A stretch of 64,000 bases of DNA from Anodontia alba (Eukaryota; Mollusca; Bivalvia; Lucinida; Lucinidae), in contig OZ024836.1 of the NCBI GenBank assembly GCA_964016985.1, forward strand, positions 39,738,803 through 39,802,802, given 5' to 3'. Position 1 is the stretch's first letter, and each line of letters begins with the position of its first letter. Below are positions 54,305-64,000 of this stretch, piece by piece. Below the pieces are notes generated by a model. That model saw only the letters and a program-made list of their open reading frames with translations, was not told the origin of the DNA and ran no database searches. The position numbers were made by a program, and so were the translations under genes.

Positions 54305-55180
54305 CATCTTGTCATTGGTAGGCTATAATGTGTTATTGTGTTCCTCTAGTTGTCATTGCTAGATTGTGTTCTATGATTGTGATCCTCTAGTTGTCATTAG
54401 TAGGCTATATGTTCTGTTATTGTGATTCTGTAGTTGTCATTGGTAGGCTATGTTCTGTGAATGTGATCATCTAGGTGTTCTGTGAATGTGATCATCTAGG
54501 TGCCATTGGTTGGCTAAGTTCTGTGATTGTGATCCTCTAGTTACTATTGGTAGGTTTTGATCTGTGATTCTGATCATCTAGTTGTCATTGATAGGCTATT
54601 TTCGTGATTGTGAGCCTCTAGTTGTCATTGCTAGGCTATGTTCTATGATTGTGATCCTCTAGTTGTCATTGGTAGGTTATGTTCTGTGATTGTGATCCGC
54701 TAGTTGTCATTGGTAGACTATGTTCTTTTATTGTGATCCTCTAGATGTGATTGGTAGGCTAAGTTCTGTGATTGTGATCCTCTAGTTGCCATTGGTAGGC
54801 TATGTTCTGTGATTGTGACCCGCTAGTTGTCATTGGTAGGCTATGTTCTGTTATTATGATCCTCCAGTTGTCATTGATAGGCTATGTTCTGTTATTGTGA
54901 TCCTCCAGTTGTCATTGGTAGGCTATGTTCAGTGATTGCGATCCTCTAGTTGTCATTGATAGGCTATGTTCTGTTATTGTTACCCTCTTGTTACCATTGG
55001 TAGGCTATGTTCTGTGATTGTGATCCTCCAGTTGTCATTGGCAGACTATGTTCGGTTATTGTTATTCTCTAGATGTCATTGGTAGGCTATGTTCTGTTAT
55101 TGTGATCCTCTAGATGTCATTTGTAGGCTATGTCCCTCTGATTGTGATCCTCTAGGTGTCACTGGTAGGCTGTGTTCTGA
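54305..55180. repeat. 41-bp minisatellite, about 21 copies
   Basis: The unit is TTGTCATTGGTAGGCTATGT followed by TCTGTGATTGTGATCCTCTA and G. Copies differ by a few bases, and some are shortened (54475-54500). Confidence 0.9.
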
Positions 55181-55425
55181 GGTTTTGATACTTTCTGGAC
55201 TCTTATCTACTATCCATAACTGTCGGTAAGGCGTTTGGTTAGCAAAACAAGTTTATATGTACAGTCGACTCTCATTATCTCGACCTGTTATCTTGAATAA
55301 CCGATTATCTCAAAGTGAAAATCTTGTACCTGTTTTAAGATGAAAATTTAACAACAGGTAACAAAATATTGTACAAAAGAGGAGAAATTGCTTCTAAGGA
55401 GCAATATCTCCTCTTTTCCATAGTA

Positions 55426-56473
55426 CGAGAGCAAGTCAATAAGTAACCAGCCTATCCCATTTCCAGTTGAACGAGACACCCAAGATTTTCATGCCTTGTT
55501 TCAATACTTTTTAGGCCTGAGGGCAAAATTGCACCCTTATCGTATCATTCACTTATAAGATATTGAATGTCAAACATGGCTAGCAATGCAAAAGTAAGCT
55601 TTTCGTCAAAAGTTGAGTACCGTGCTGTAATTCTGAACTTGTATTTGAAAGGGAAAACAGGTCAGGAGATACATTGCGAGTTGACATATGTTTGTGGGTC
55701 TTCTGCACCATCGTATGCACAAGTTAAATTCTAGGTTGGGGAATTCAGACGCAATAGAACGCCTTTAGAAGTATATAGCACATTGTTCAAGCGGTTTAGG
55801 TCAAAGGAAGATGATTTCCTTTCACGTCTGGTGACTGTAGATGAGACCTGGGTCCATTATTATGAGCCAGAGAATAAAGCTCAAAGTCGCCAGAGTGTAG
55901 GGTCGGGGTCTCAGAGGCCTAAGAAGTTAAAAACGCAACCCTCTGCTGGCAAGGTGATGGCAACTGTATTTTGGGATGCATAAGGCGTTATTATGTTGGA
56001 CTTTCTAGCAAAGAAAAGTACAATAACAGTTGCGTATTATGCAAATTTGCTCGACCAACTGAGAATTGTGATCCGTGAAAAACACCGAGGTAAACTCTCC
56101 AAAGGGATTCTGCTCCAACAGGGCAATGCGAGAGCACACACTTGCAAAATTGCAATGGATGCTGTTGAGCGGAATGGGTACGAACTAATACCGCATCCCG
56201 CCAATTCTCCGGACTTGGCTCCTAGTGACTATTTCCTATTCCCAAACTTGGAAAAGGATATTCGTGGACGTCATTTCCGGTCCAACGAAGAAGTCGTGGC
56301 GGCAGTTGAGGAGTGGGTCAGAGACAAGGACCCTGGCTTTTTCAGTTCTGGGCTGATGGCACTGGAACACCGTTGGTCCAAGTGCATCATTCTAGAGGGC
56401 AATTACATCGAAAAAGAAGAGATCGATCTCATCCAGAAATAAGTTAGGCTGGTTTTTTATTGATTCGCCCTCG
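55426..56473 (+). mobile_element. Mariner element, second family, internally deleted
   Basis: The inverted ends are CGAGAGCAAGTCAATAAG and its match CTTATTGA-like on the right. TA flanks are at 55424-55425 and 56474-56475. At 1048 bases it is about 225 shorter than the copy at 57961-59233. Confidence 0.85.
55576..56442 (+). pseudogene. Mariner transposase, second family, broken
   Basis: It begins MASNAKVSFSSKVEYRAV, then a stop follows AQVKF. The second HTH region is deleted. The rest keeps VDETWVHYYEPE (first D). The second catalytic aspartate is replaced by glycine (LLQQGNARAHT). The third is present in SPDLAPSDYFLFP. A stop after VFWDA splits the two long frames. The C-terminus is otherwise intact (EGNYIEKEE). 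Confidence 0.85.
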
Positions 56474-57249
56474 TATTTTAATATATCTCTAACTTCAGGA
56501 GTCAAATTTCATATTCATTTGAATGTGAAATGTAGTTGTCCGATTTATTTTTTCCTGCAAATTTGATATGTCGAGCTACGGAGAGGCGTCCCTTATAAAC
56601 AGCATTAGAATTATGCAAAGTGTCCTTCGTTCTTTTTTCCCATTCATCAGGATACCACAAAAAGTTATTTCCCTTGTACAAAATGGCGGAAAATATTCCC
56701 AGTGTACATGTATTAGTAAGCTCCTTGATAGCATAATGTAACGGAATAGGTATATAGATAACTTCTACAACTTTTCCGTGCACACCAACGTGAAAAGTGT
56801 CTCTTTTACGAAATAAAACAACATACATAAACGGATGGCCGCGATGCTTGAGTTCGTGGAAGACGTGGCAATAAACCATTCACCACTCGAACAGTTTATG
56901 CTCAAAGTTCCCTTTTACGGTTGTATGTTTCATTTTATGATGTCGATATGATATGTGTAATATAAAGTGTAATATAGATGCATTTACTTAAAAGCATTAA
57001 AACTGAAGAAATACGGATCCTCGTCTGTATTACTCTCATTTGTCCCATTAATATGACATCGTGTAGAGAGATATATCACTTGCAAAGCTATATTCAAGCA
57101 TAAAATGTGATTTATTTTACAGACTTTATTGTCTAAGGACATACCTTATTTATATGCGTTTGATCACTCATTTTGTAAGTGATACACGTATGTTCACAAG
57201 AACCCTTCAACAGTTCGACGGGTAGTAACGTTTTTCTTTTTTCTGACAT

Positions 57250-57455
57250 GTGCGATCAATGGATACTGAAATCAGCCTACGACTTCGCACAGCCTGATCA
57301 AAGTCTTTGCTTTCCGCATGAAGAAACCTTGCATCCTTGTTTCCCCAAAATGTGCCCAGTGAAGATTCTGATCAGACTGCGCGAATGCGCAGGCTAATCT
57401 GAATCTTCGCTGGGAGCATTTGTCTGAAGGTACGTTTTCCCAGGTTGAGGCTCGT
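57250..57455. mobile_element. GCGCA-type foldback MITE, GGTACGTT variant
   Basis: It has CTTCGCACAGCCTGATC, CTTTCCGCATGAAG, GCGCGAATGCGCAGGC and TCTGAAGGTACGTTTTC. The overlapping open frames are products of this repeat. Confidence 0.4.
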
Positions 57456-57711
57456 ATGACATTACGCCCTCTCAACATGCCCAAAGCTGTCATCAAAAAG
57501 ACTTGACATTTTGTATGAAGCTTTTTCAAATTGCGTGCAAAATCTATTTTGTCTATCAATATTAGATTTAGTATGCACAATTGCCTGCTATTTCCGTCTG
57601 AAACAGTATAAAAAATAACAAAAGAAATGATAGCTGACCATTCATGCACTGGCGATACTGGCACTGGCTATTTCTCACGCACCCATTTTTTGAGCAATCT
57701 TGCGAGCAAAA

Positions 57712-57905
57712 AATGTTCCGTCGGATAGGCCCAGCGAAGACATAGTACAGCCTATGCTTCCATGCAGTCTTTGTAATCCACCTGTTGCAGCCAGGGGTCT
57801 CTTTCGTTATGCAAAAGAACATCCAGCTAAGATTCTAATCAGACTATGCCTATGCTCGTCGTAGTCTTCTCTGGTACTTATGTTAGCAGGTACATTTTCG
57901 TATGT
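57712..57905. mobile_element. GCGCA-type foldback MITE, strongly decayed
   Basis: The order is kept (GGCCCAGCGAAGAC, CAGCCTATGCTTCC, GATTCTAATCAGAC, GGTACATTTTCG) but the palindromes are poor. It lies next to a mariner at 57961. Confidence 0.3.
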
Positions 57906-57960
57906 TGTGGATCTTTCCTTTTGTTTTAGGTCTAAGATCGCTGAAACAGATGTACAAATA

Positions 57961-59233
57961 CGAGGGTGAGTCAATAAGTAATCAGCCGAACTTATTTCCG
58001 GTTGAGAACCACCTTTTCTTTTTCGATGTAATTACCCTCTAGTGTGATGCGCTTAGACCAATGGTGTTCAAGTTCCATCAGCCCAGAACTGAAAATGTCA
58101 GGGTCCTTTCCATTGACCCACTCCTCAAATTCTTCATCAGACCGGAAATGAAGTCCACGGATATCCTTTTTCAAGTTTGGGAATAGGAAGAAGTCGCTAG
58201 GAGCTAAGTCAGACGAATAGGCAGGATGTGGTATTAATTCATACCCGTTTCGCTCTACAGCATCCATTGCAACTTTGCAAGTATGGACTCTCGCGTTGTC
58301 CTGTTGCAGCAAAACACCTTTAGAGAGTTTACCTCGGCGTTTTTCACGGATGGCGGGTCTCAGCTGGTCTAACAAGTTTGCACAGTACACTCAAGTTATT
58401 GTACTTCTCTTGGGTAAAAAACCCAACATAATATCGCCTTTTGCGTCCCAAAATACTGTGGTCATCACCTTGCCAGCAGATGGTTGCGTCTTGAACTTCT
58501 TTGGCCTCCGGACCCAGGCCCTACCCACTGGCGACTCTTAGCTTTATTCTCTGGCTCATAATAATGAACACAAGTCTCATCTACAGTCACCAGACGCAAA
58601 AGAAAATCATCTTTTGACCTAAAAAGCTTCAATAAGGCGCTGCATACTGATGCTCTGGTTGCCATTTGCTCATCGCTAAGAGATTTGGGGACCCAACGAG
58701 CTGTTAGCTTGCGTATACCTAAACGATCATGTAAGATTGTTGAAACGCTACCATGTGAAATGCATAATGCCTGCGCTATTTCTTCCACCTGAATTCGCCT
58801 ATCAGAGTATACCAGATTCTGAACTTTCTTACACATTTCTTCGTCGATGGCATCCAGTTGGCGTCCAGACCTGGCTTCATCTTCTAAAGACGTTCTACCG
58901 CGTTTGAATTCCCCTACCCTACCCAGAATTTAACCTGGGCATAAGATGGAGCAGAAGACCCATAAACATCGGCTAACTCGCCGTGTATTTCCTTGCCTGG
59001 TTTACCTTTTAAATACAAGTACCGAATTACAGCACGGTACTCAACTTTAGATGTAAAGCATGCCTTTGCATCACTAGCCATGTTTGACATTCAATATCTT
59101 ATTAAAGAATGACTCGTTATGTGTGCAATTTTGTAAGCATGTATAAAACATATATTGAAACAAAGCATGAAAAACATGACCGTCTCGGTCCATCGGAAAT
59201 GGGATAGGCTGGTTACTTATTGACTTACCCTCG
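57961..59233 (-). mobile_element. Mariner element, second family, near full length
   Basis: TA at 57959-57960 and 59234-59235. The inverted ends CGAGGGTGAGTCAATAAG and CTTATTGACTTACCCTCG are nearly perfect. It is 1273 bases, close to the usual mariner size. Confidence 0.9.
57992..59081 (-). pseudogene. Mariner transposase, second family, frameshifted
   Basis: It starts MASDAKACFTSKVEYRAV. A duplicated GGGTA near 58918 shifts the frame after AQVKFWVG. The HTH part has ISHGSVSTILHD. VDETCVHYYEPE, LLQQDNARVHT and LAPSDFFLFP give all three aspartates, with 34 residues between the last two. A shift near 58390 separates the halves, and a few codons are lost after HFRSDEE. It can serve as the reference for the copy at 55426. 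Confidence 0.88.
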
Positions 59234-59268
59234 TAGAAAGGATAATTGTGTGATTGTCTTCTTAGTAC

Positions 59269-59350
59269 AGTGAACCTTGGTTACAATGACAGCATTTGTT
59301 CCCAAAGACATTGCCATTAAAATGAACTCGCTGTTGTACAGAATACTTAA
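59269..59350. mobile_element. pogo-like MITE, left-end fragment
   Basis: CAGTGAACCTTGGTTACAAT and the following TTGCCATTAAAATGAAC match the start of 50693-51028. The rest is missing. Confidence 0.4.
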
Positions 59351-59752
59351 TCAGTAACCTGCATACGCGCCCTAGCAGCGGCTTAAGCGGATCTCGATTT
59401 AACAAGATACTAAAATGGGCTTAATGATTCCATTGAAAACAAAAATAATCAAAGTACTGACAGCACTGGTGGGTCGACTGTCTCTGAGTGTAGACTGGGA
59501 AAATAGTCATGAACGGGTACAAGACTGTTTCCTTCAACCCTTATCTTTCTGTTAATTAAGCAAACAGAGCAATCGGCGGCATCTGATCTGGGTCTGCACT
59601 GTTTGCCAATGCCCCAAATGTCCCAGGCCCGGTTTTACTGACAACCCTCTGTCGTTACAGCGACAAGAATAGCGCGGCAAGAATAACCATTACTGGATTT
59701 CGTCTAACGCGCAGTTTGATCATTGTACGTATCCCTGCGTTCAATATTTATA

Positions 59753-60103
59753 TTAACCCTTAAACTGCCAATCACAACAATTGTCGTCTGCCTTGTCATC
59801 TGCTTGTGATTTTAAAAGTCATTTTTGCAAACAATGTGGACCCAGATCAGATTGCTCCTCTAGGAGCAGTCTGATCTGGTCCCACACTGTTTGCCTGAAT
59901 GCAGAAATAGGTTTGAAAAGTTTGCAAGAATATTTAACTCTTTCATGAATTAAACAAAAATTCTAAGAGCAATTTCATCTTGTAGTAGTCAAGCTACATT
60001 TGAAAATTTGAGATGCAGAAAGAAAGCGTACCTCTGGATATAGCAGACGACATAAACGGACGACATTTTCAGATGCAGGTTTTCCTGGCGTTTTAAGGGT
60101 TAA
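59753..60103. mobile_element. TTAA MITE containing an inserted hairpin
   Basis: TTAACCCTTAAACTGCC on the left and TTTTAAGGGTTAA on the right frame 351 bases. The middle (about 59825-59900) is a separate hairpin around ATCAGATTGCTCC/GGAGCAGTCTGAT, so one non-autonomous element sits inside another. Confidence 0.5.
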
Positions 60104-60670
60104 AGCTCTTAAGGAAATTTTGACGTTTGTATAATATGACTTGATTATAGCCAAACGACCAAAAACTGCACAACGATGAATTAGGTAAGATTTTTTACTG
60201 CCGCAACACGGCACTTAACACCAGCTGCGGTGAAGTCTAATATAGTCTATATGAAGGTTGCCCTTATGTAATAATGGTTCCTGTAGGCGTATTATGAAAC
60301 AAGCGAAGATCCTGATCCGACCATTTAGGGTGCCCGAGTAGAGGACTGGGAAGATGACCCAGATGTCCATGAGTTAGCTTTTAAAAAGATTGTTCATGAC
60401 CTTACCTTCATCATTCTCAGGCCAAAATTAGCTAATTATATATTAACCGCATTGTCTACGTTTTCAAAGAAACCAGTTTCACAGTTCACGCAATGTGACG
60501 TTTTCAAACTATTCAAAGAAGTTATTTAAGTTAAAGACTAACCCTAAGTAAGAAACTGATCTCTGCTATTTTTTACCCAAAATGCAAAGGATTAAACCAG
60601 TTCTAATTTTGGTGTTTGTTTGGTTCGCAATAAATTTAGCCTCAAAGTAAGAAAATGCACATTCAGACGT
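60104..60670. other. Unassigned sequence
   Basis: Contains GCAACACGGCACTTAACACC (60202-60221), also seen at about 8023. No gene. Confidence 0.45.
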
Positions 60671-60931
60671 CATCGCGAAAACATACCTATTTTTGACCCC
60701 CTTAAATCCCACTTTTATATAGTAAAACTGGGGTTTACAGGGGTATACATTATTTTTTCGTATTTCTGATCAAAAACCTAGATTGTGGGTAATCGCGTGA
60801 GAACCGCCTCGGAGTGCCTACAATCTATGTTTGGAGCAGAAATATGAAAAATATCAGAATTTTTATCGGAAAACTTTCAGTTTTTGGTGGTGAAATTTTC
60901 AATATATTTGAATAGGCGTGTTTTCATAATG
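60671..60931. mobile_element. CATYACG MITE, plus orientation, hairpin arm lost
   Basis: The ends are intact, but the centre reads CCGCCTCGGAGTGCC, so one arm is deleted in much the same way as at 18815-19079. Confidence 0.55.
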
Positions 60932-61035
60932 TGCATTCGCGCAGTCTGAAAGAAGTTACATTAAGCGCATTTTAAATAGCCAATGATTTGATTCTTCGTT
61001 GGGCGCACATGTCAGAAGGTACGTTTTCACGTTGC
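60932..61035. mobile_element. GCGCA-type foldback fragment
   Basis: It has GCATTCGCGCAGTCTG and CGTTGGGCGCACATGTCAG, followed by AAGGTACGTTTTCACG. Confidence 0.35.
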
Positions 61036-61216
61036 CGTTCAAGTGGATTTTGTCAGATTAACCTTGCAAAACAGTGAATTTGATTACTTTGTCTTTGTTC
61101 CGGAAAAACAAGATTGTAACAAATCTAATGTAGTTCAAAGATATCTCGGTAGCCTTATTGCATTTGCGTTTAAACAACCTGACTTTATCAGATTAGTATT
61201 AGTGTACTTTAACAGA

Positions 61217-61477
61217 TAATTTTGTTTGTTTGTTTGATTGGGCTTTTACGGCCCAGTCACACATTTTCCTGGGCAGTCTTAGTCCTCGAAGTAGTTAACC
61301 AATACTTTGTGCTCGTACTTCCGCCGATAACTGAAAACGGCCCTTTTTTAAACAGCAGATGGTGGAGACCGACTGTAGAAATCATTTCATGATCAATCTG
61401 CACGGAAGTTATGTGACCGAGCTGGGATTCGAATTTGCGACCCCTGAATCTTCAGTCAGACGCGCTACCTACTGTAC
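61217..61477 (-). mobile_element. tRNA-derived SINE, same family, diverged
   Basis: On the minus strand TAGCGCGTCTGAC and AATTCGAATCCC are the A and B boxes. The body keeps TGATCATGAAATGATTTC, and the tail is AAACAAACAAA. Confidence 0.55.
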
Positions 61478-61487
61478 TTTTTTTGTT

Positions 61488-61766
61488 CATTTCGAAAACA
61501 CGCCTATTCAAATATATTGAAAATTTCACCACCAAAAACTGAAAGTTTTCAGATAAAAATTCTGATATTTTTTCATATTTCTGCTCAGAACATAGATTGT
61601 GGGTACTCGTTAGAACCGCCTCACTGAGGCGGTTCTAACGAGTACCCACAATCTATGTTTTTGAGCAGAAATAAGAAAAATAACGTATACCCCTATAAAC
61701 CCCAGTTTTACTATATAAATGTGGGGTTTAAGGGGGTCAAAATTTTATAGGTATGTTTTCGTGATG
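61488..61766. mobile_element. CATYACG MITE between two SINE copies
   Basis: It is in reverse orientation with an intact hairpin (CCGCCTCACTGAGGCGG). The SINEs end at about 61477 and start at about 61767. Confidence 0.6.
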
Positions 61767-61912
61767 TGTTTGTGTTGAGGTTTTACGGCCAAGTCAACCC
61801 AATGGCGTCATATCGAGCGCCGTTAGTTTACCTAAACACACTTTTACTGGGCAGATTTATTTCTCTAAGCGGTTAACCAGTATTGTGCACATTCTTTCGC
61901 CAGAAATACCTA
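61767..61912 (-). mobile_element. tRNA-derived SINE, same family, 3' fragment
   Basis: Only the tail half remains (TGTTTGTGTTGAGG to TTCTTTCGCCAGAA). It directly abuts a CATYACG MITE. Confidence 0.5.
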
Positions 61913-62034
61913 CTGCGCTAGGGAGCCTGGCGGGTCGACCCTGTTTGTCACTCACTAAGCATTTAAGACACATAAGCTGACTAAGGAAACTTCTACAGTC
62001 AAGTGGTAAGATAGGATTCTAAATACCGACGACC

Positions 62035-62275
62035 TGGGCCCAGTTGTTCAAAGCATCGTTATTTTAACGAGCTCGTTAGTGGTCAAAATGTGAACTTTTC
62101 TAGTAAGTACAATGTCTAATTTACAGGTATTTTTGTTAAAAAAGTAGTAGCTTTTGCAAGTGCAAGAGCTACTCACATTTTTTTCAACAAAAATGTTAGT
62201 GTATATGCCATTTAATGGCCAAAGTTTTAACGAGATGTTAACTAACAACATCAGCAGTTTTCAACAACTAGGCCC
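62035..62275. mobile_element. GGGCCCAGTTGTTC MITE with a partial tandem copy to its right
   Basis: It starts TGGGCCCAGTTGTTC and ends CAACAACTAGGCCC. About 148 bases containing the right half plus flank (62177-62324) are repeated directly at 62325-62472, so the duplication arose after insertion. Confidence 0.55.
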
Positions 62276-62554
62276 TGATTAACCAATTTATGCCGTGTGG
62301 ACTTCTACCATAACTCTTTGGACATTTTTTTCAGCAAAAATGTTAGCGTTTATGCCATTTAATGGCCAAAGTTTTAACGAGATGTTAACTAACGATATCA
62401 GTAGTTTTCAACAACTAGGCCCTGATTAACCAATTTATGCCGTGTGGACTTCTACCATAACTCTTTGGACAGGTCCATTTCATATATAAGGGGTGTCTTG
62501 TTGTTTTTTTATTATCATGTTTTGTAGAAATTTCTGAACTTAATGCAATCAGTG

Positions 62555-62630
62555 TAAGCACTGATCAGACGCTGCGTTCTGCAGCGTTTAATCTCTGTCT
62601 ACACGGTTTACCAACGTCCTTTTTTTGGGA
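62555..62630. mobile_element. Hairpin element, decayed
   Basis: CTGATCAGACGCTGCGTTC faces GCAGCGTTTAATCTCTGTC, with TACACGGTTTACC on the right. Confidence 0.3.
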
Positions 62631-62755
62631 TGTTAGGCTTATATGGTTGAACGAGAAACACTAAGTAAAACAAGAGGCTCATGGGCCACAATTCGCTCAC
62701 CCGCATATTTGCAAATGCCTCGCAACACTTCCAGTATTGCCGCTGCCACTGGGAC

Positions 62756-64000
62756 ACAAATTTGACCATACCATAAAAGGTCAAAGGTCATCCTAGTCTC
62801 ATTATTTTAACAAACTTAGTAGACCTTGAGTCCCGATCTGCATACCAAGATTCAGCTTCAAAGCTTTCTTAGTACTTGAGAAGAAGATTTTTAAAGTGTT
62901 TTTACCATATATGGACATGGCAGCCATCTTATTCAATGATGCAGAACCATTTGAACAAAGTGTCAATATGCCTTCGACAGAATGCCCACGTGAAATCTGG
63001 TGAAAATTGGTCAAAGGGGTTTAGAGAAGAAGACGTTTAAAGATTTCAAAGTTTTATACCTGTATATAGCAGAGGGGCAAGGACAGATAGCCCTTATGGG
63101 GGCAAAATGCTGACAATAGTATAGAGTGCCACTACTTTAATCATACATTGTAAGTTCCAGCCATTAATCTTAAATACATATTGAAAAAAAAAAAAAAAAA
63201 GATTTTTCACCCCCACCCATACAAATCTATAGAGACGCAAATTTGACCTTACCGTAAAAAGGTCAAAGGTCAACCTATGATTATCATTTAAACAAACTTA
63301 GTAGAGCTTGAGTCCTCGCTGCTGTATACCAAGATTCAGCCCCAAAGCTTTCTAGGTTCTGGAGAAGAAGATTTTTAAATGTTTCTACCATATATGGGGC
63401 ATCGCGGCCATCTTATTCAATTGCGCGGAACCATTTGAACAAATTGGCAATACCCTTTTAAAAGAAGGTCTCATGTGAAATCTGGTAAAAATTGCCCGAA
63501 CAGTTTCGGGGAAGAAGACATTTAAAAATTACACAATTCTATATATGTATACAGCACAAGGGGAAGGGCAGATAACCCACTGGGGACAAAATTTTGATTA
63601 TTACTAAAATGTTTTACTACTTTAATCATACATTGTAAGTTTCAGCGATTAGTCTTTCATGCATTTTGAGAAAATGCCTTTTCAACATTTTCCCCATATA
63701 AATGTATAGAGACGCAAATTTGACTTTGCCGTAAAAAGGTAAAAGGTCACTCTAAGGTCGTCATTTGAACAAACTTAGTAGACCTTGAGTCTATAATGCT
63801 ATATACCAAGATTCAGCTCCAAAGCTTTCTTGGTTCTGGAGAAGAAGATGTTTAAGTGTTTTTACCATTTATGGGCATGGTGCCATCTTGTTTGGTGGTG
63901 CAGAACCGTTTGAACAAATTGGCAATATCCTTTTGACAGAAGGCCCCGTGAAATCTGGTGAAAATCGCTCAAGCGGTTTCAGAGAAGAAGACATTTAAAA
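62756..64000. repeat. About 480-bp tandem repeat, running off the window
   Basis: CAAATTTGACC...GTAAAAAGGTCAAAGG recurs at about 62757, 63238 and 63715 (spacing 481 and 477). Inside are ACCAAGATTCAGC, TTCTGGAGAAGAAGA and GCCATCTTATTCAAT. A sequence with CAAGAGGCTCATGGGCCAC stands before it at 62681. Confidence 0.8.

Larger units (their letters stand above)
55262..56582. mobile_element. pogo/Tigger-like MITE split by a mariner insertion
   Basis: The left half (55262-55423) starts CAGTCGACTCTCATTATCTC after a TA. The right half (56476-56582) continues the same consensus (ATATATCTCTAAC...). The mariner at 55426-56473 sits at a TA inside it. The far-right terminus is lost near GTCGAGCTACGG. Confidence 0.6.

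Noticed and set aside
57179..57822. Overlapping frames with RRFRLACAFAQSDQNLHWAHF-like text
   Set aside because: This is the translation of the GCGCA foldback MITE and recurs wherever that repeat lies.

Overview
This window looks like nuclear DNA of a repeat-rich invertebrate, most likely a bivalve mollusc. It is AT-rich and packed with microsatellites. It also holds tRNA-derived SINEs, foldback MITEs, decayed mariner elements and a LINE relic, with few open reading frames. The one clear protein gene has eukaryotic features: a transmembrane tail, plausible GT-AG splice sites and no operon context. The taxon is inferred from overall character, not from a marker gene.

Layout. 1-5.4 kb: MITEs, one intact tRNA-Ser(UGA) gene (3715-3796), and a compact LTR element (4683-5250) whose LTR carries a tRNA-Gln-like unit. 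5.4-8.7 kb: microsatellites, a SINE and MITEs. 8.8-10.4 kb: a 64-bp minisatellite of about 25 copies. 10.4-15.9 kb: MITEs and a mariner relic. 15.94-43.19 kb: a head-to-tail tandem duplication (unit A 15941-28931, unit B 28932-43186). Each unit carries one intact 360-residue phytanoyl-CoA-dioxygenase-like gene on the minus strand. The proteins differ at 19 residues by eye, nine of them between residues 160 and 183. Unit-specific insertions include a mariner, a SINE, two MITEs and a 437-bp element. They record events after the copies separated. 43.2-54.1 kb: MITEs nested in one another, a SINE inside a pogo-like MITE with a 10-bp target duplication, and a LINE reverse-transcriptase relic. 54.3-55.2 kb: a 41-bp minisatellite. 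55.4-59.2 kb: two mariner copies of a second family in opposite orientation, one inserted in a pogo-like MITE. 59.2-64 kb: MITEs, two SINE copies and a tandem array of about 480-bp units running off the right end.

The two dioxygenase genes are the only convincing protein-coding genes. Almost every other open frame is read through a microsatellite, MITE, minisatellite or broken transposase. The strongest unusual signals are the tRNA-bearing miniature LTR element, a hairpin core shared by MITEs with unrelated termini, and the tandem dioxygenase duplication with its clustered amino-acid changes. All calls were made by reading the sequence without database searches, and repeat boundaries are approximate to a few bases unless target duplications are given.
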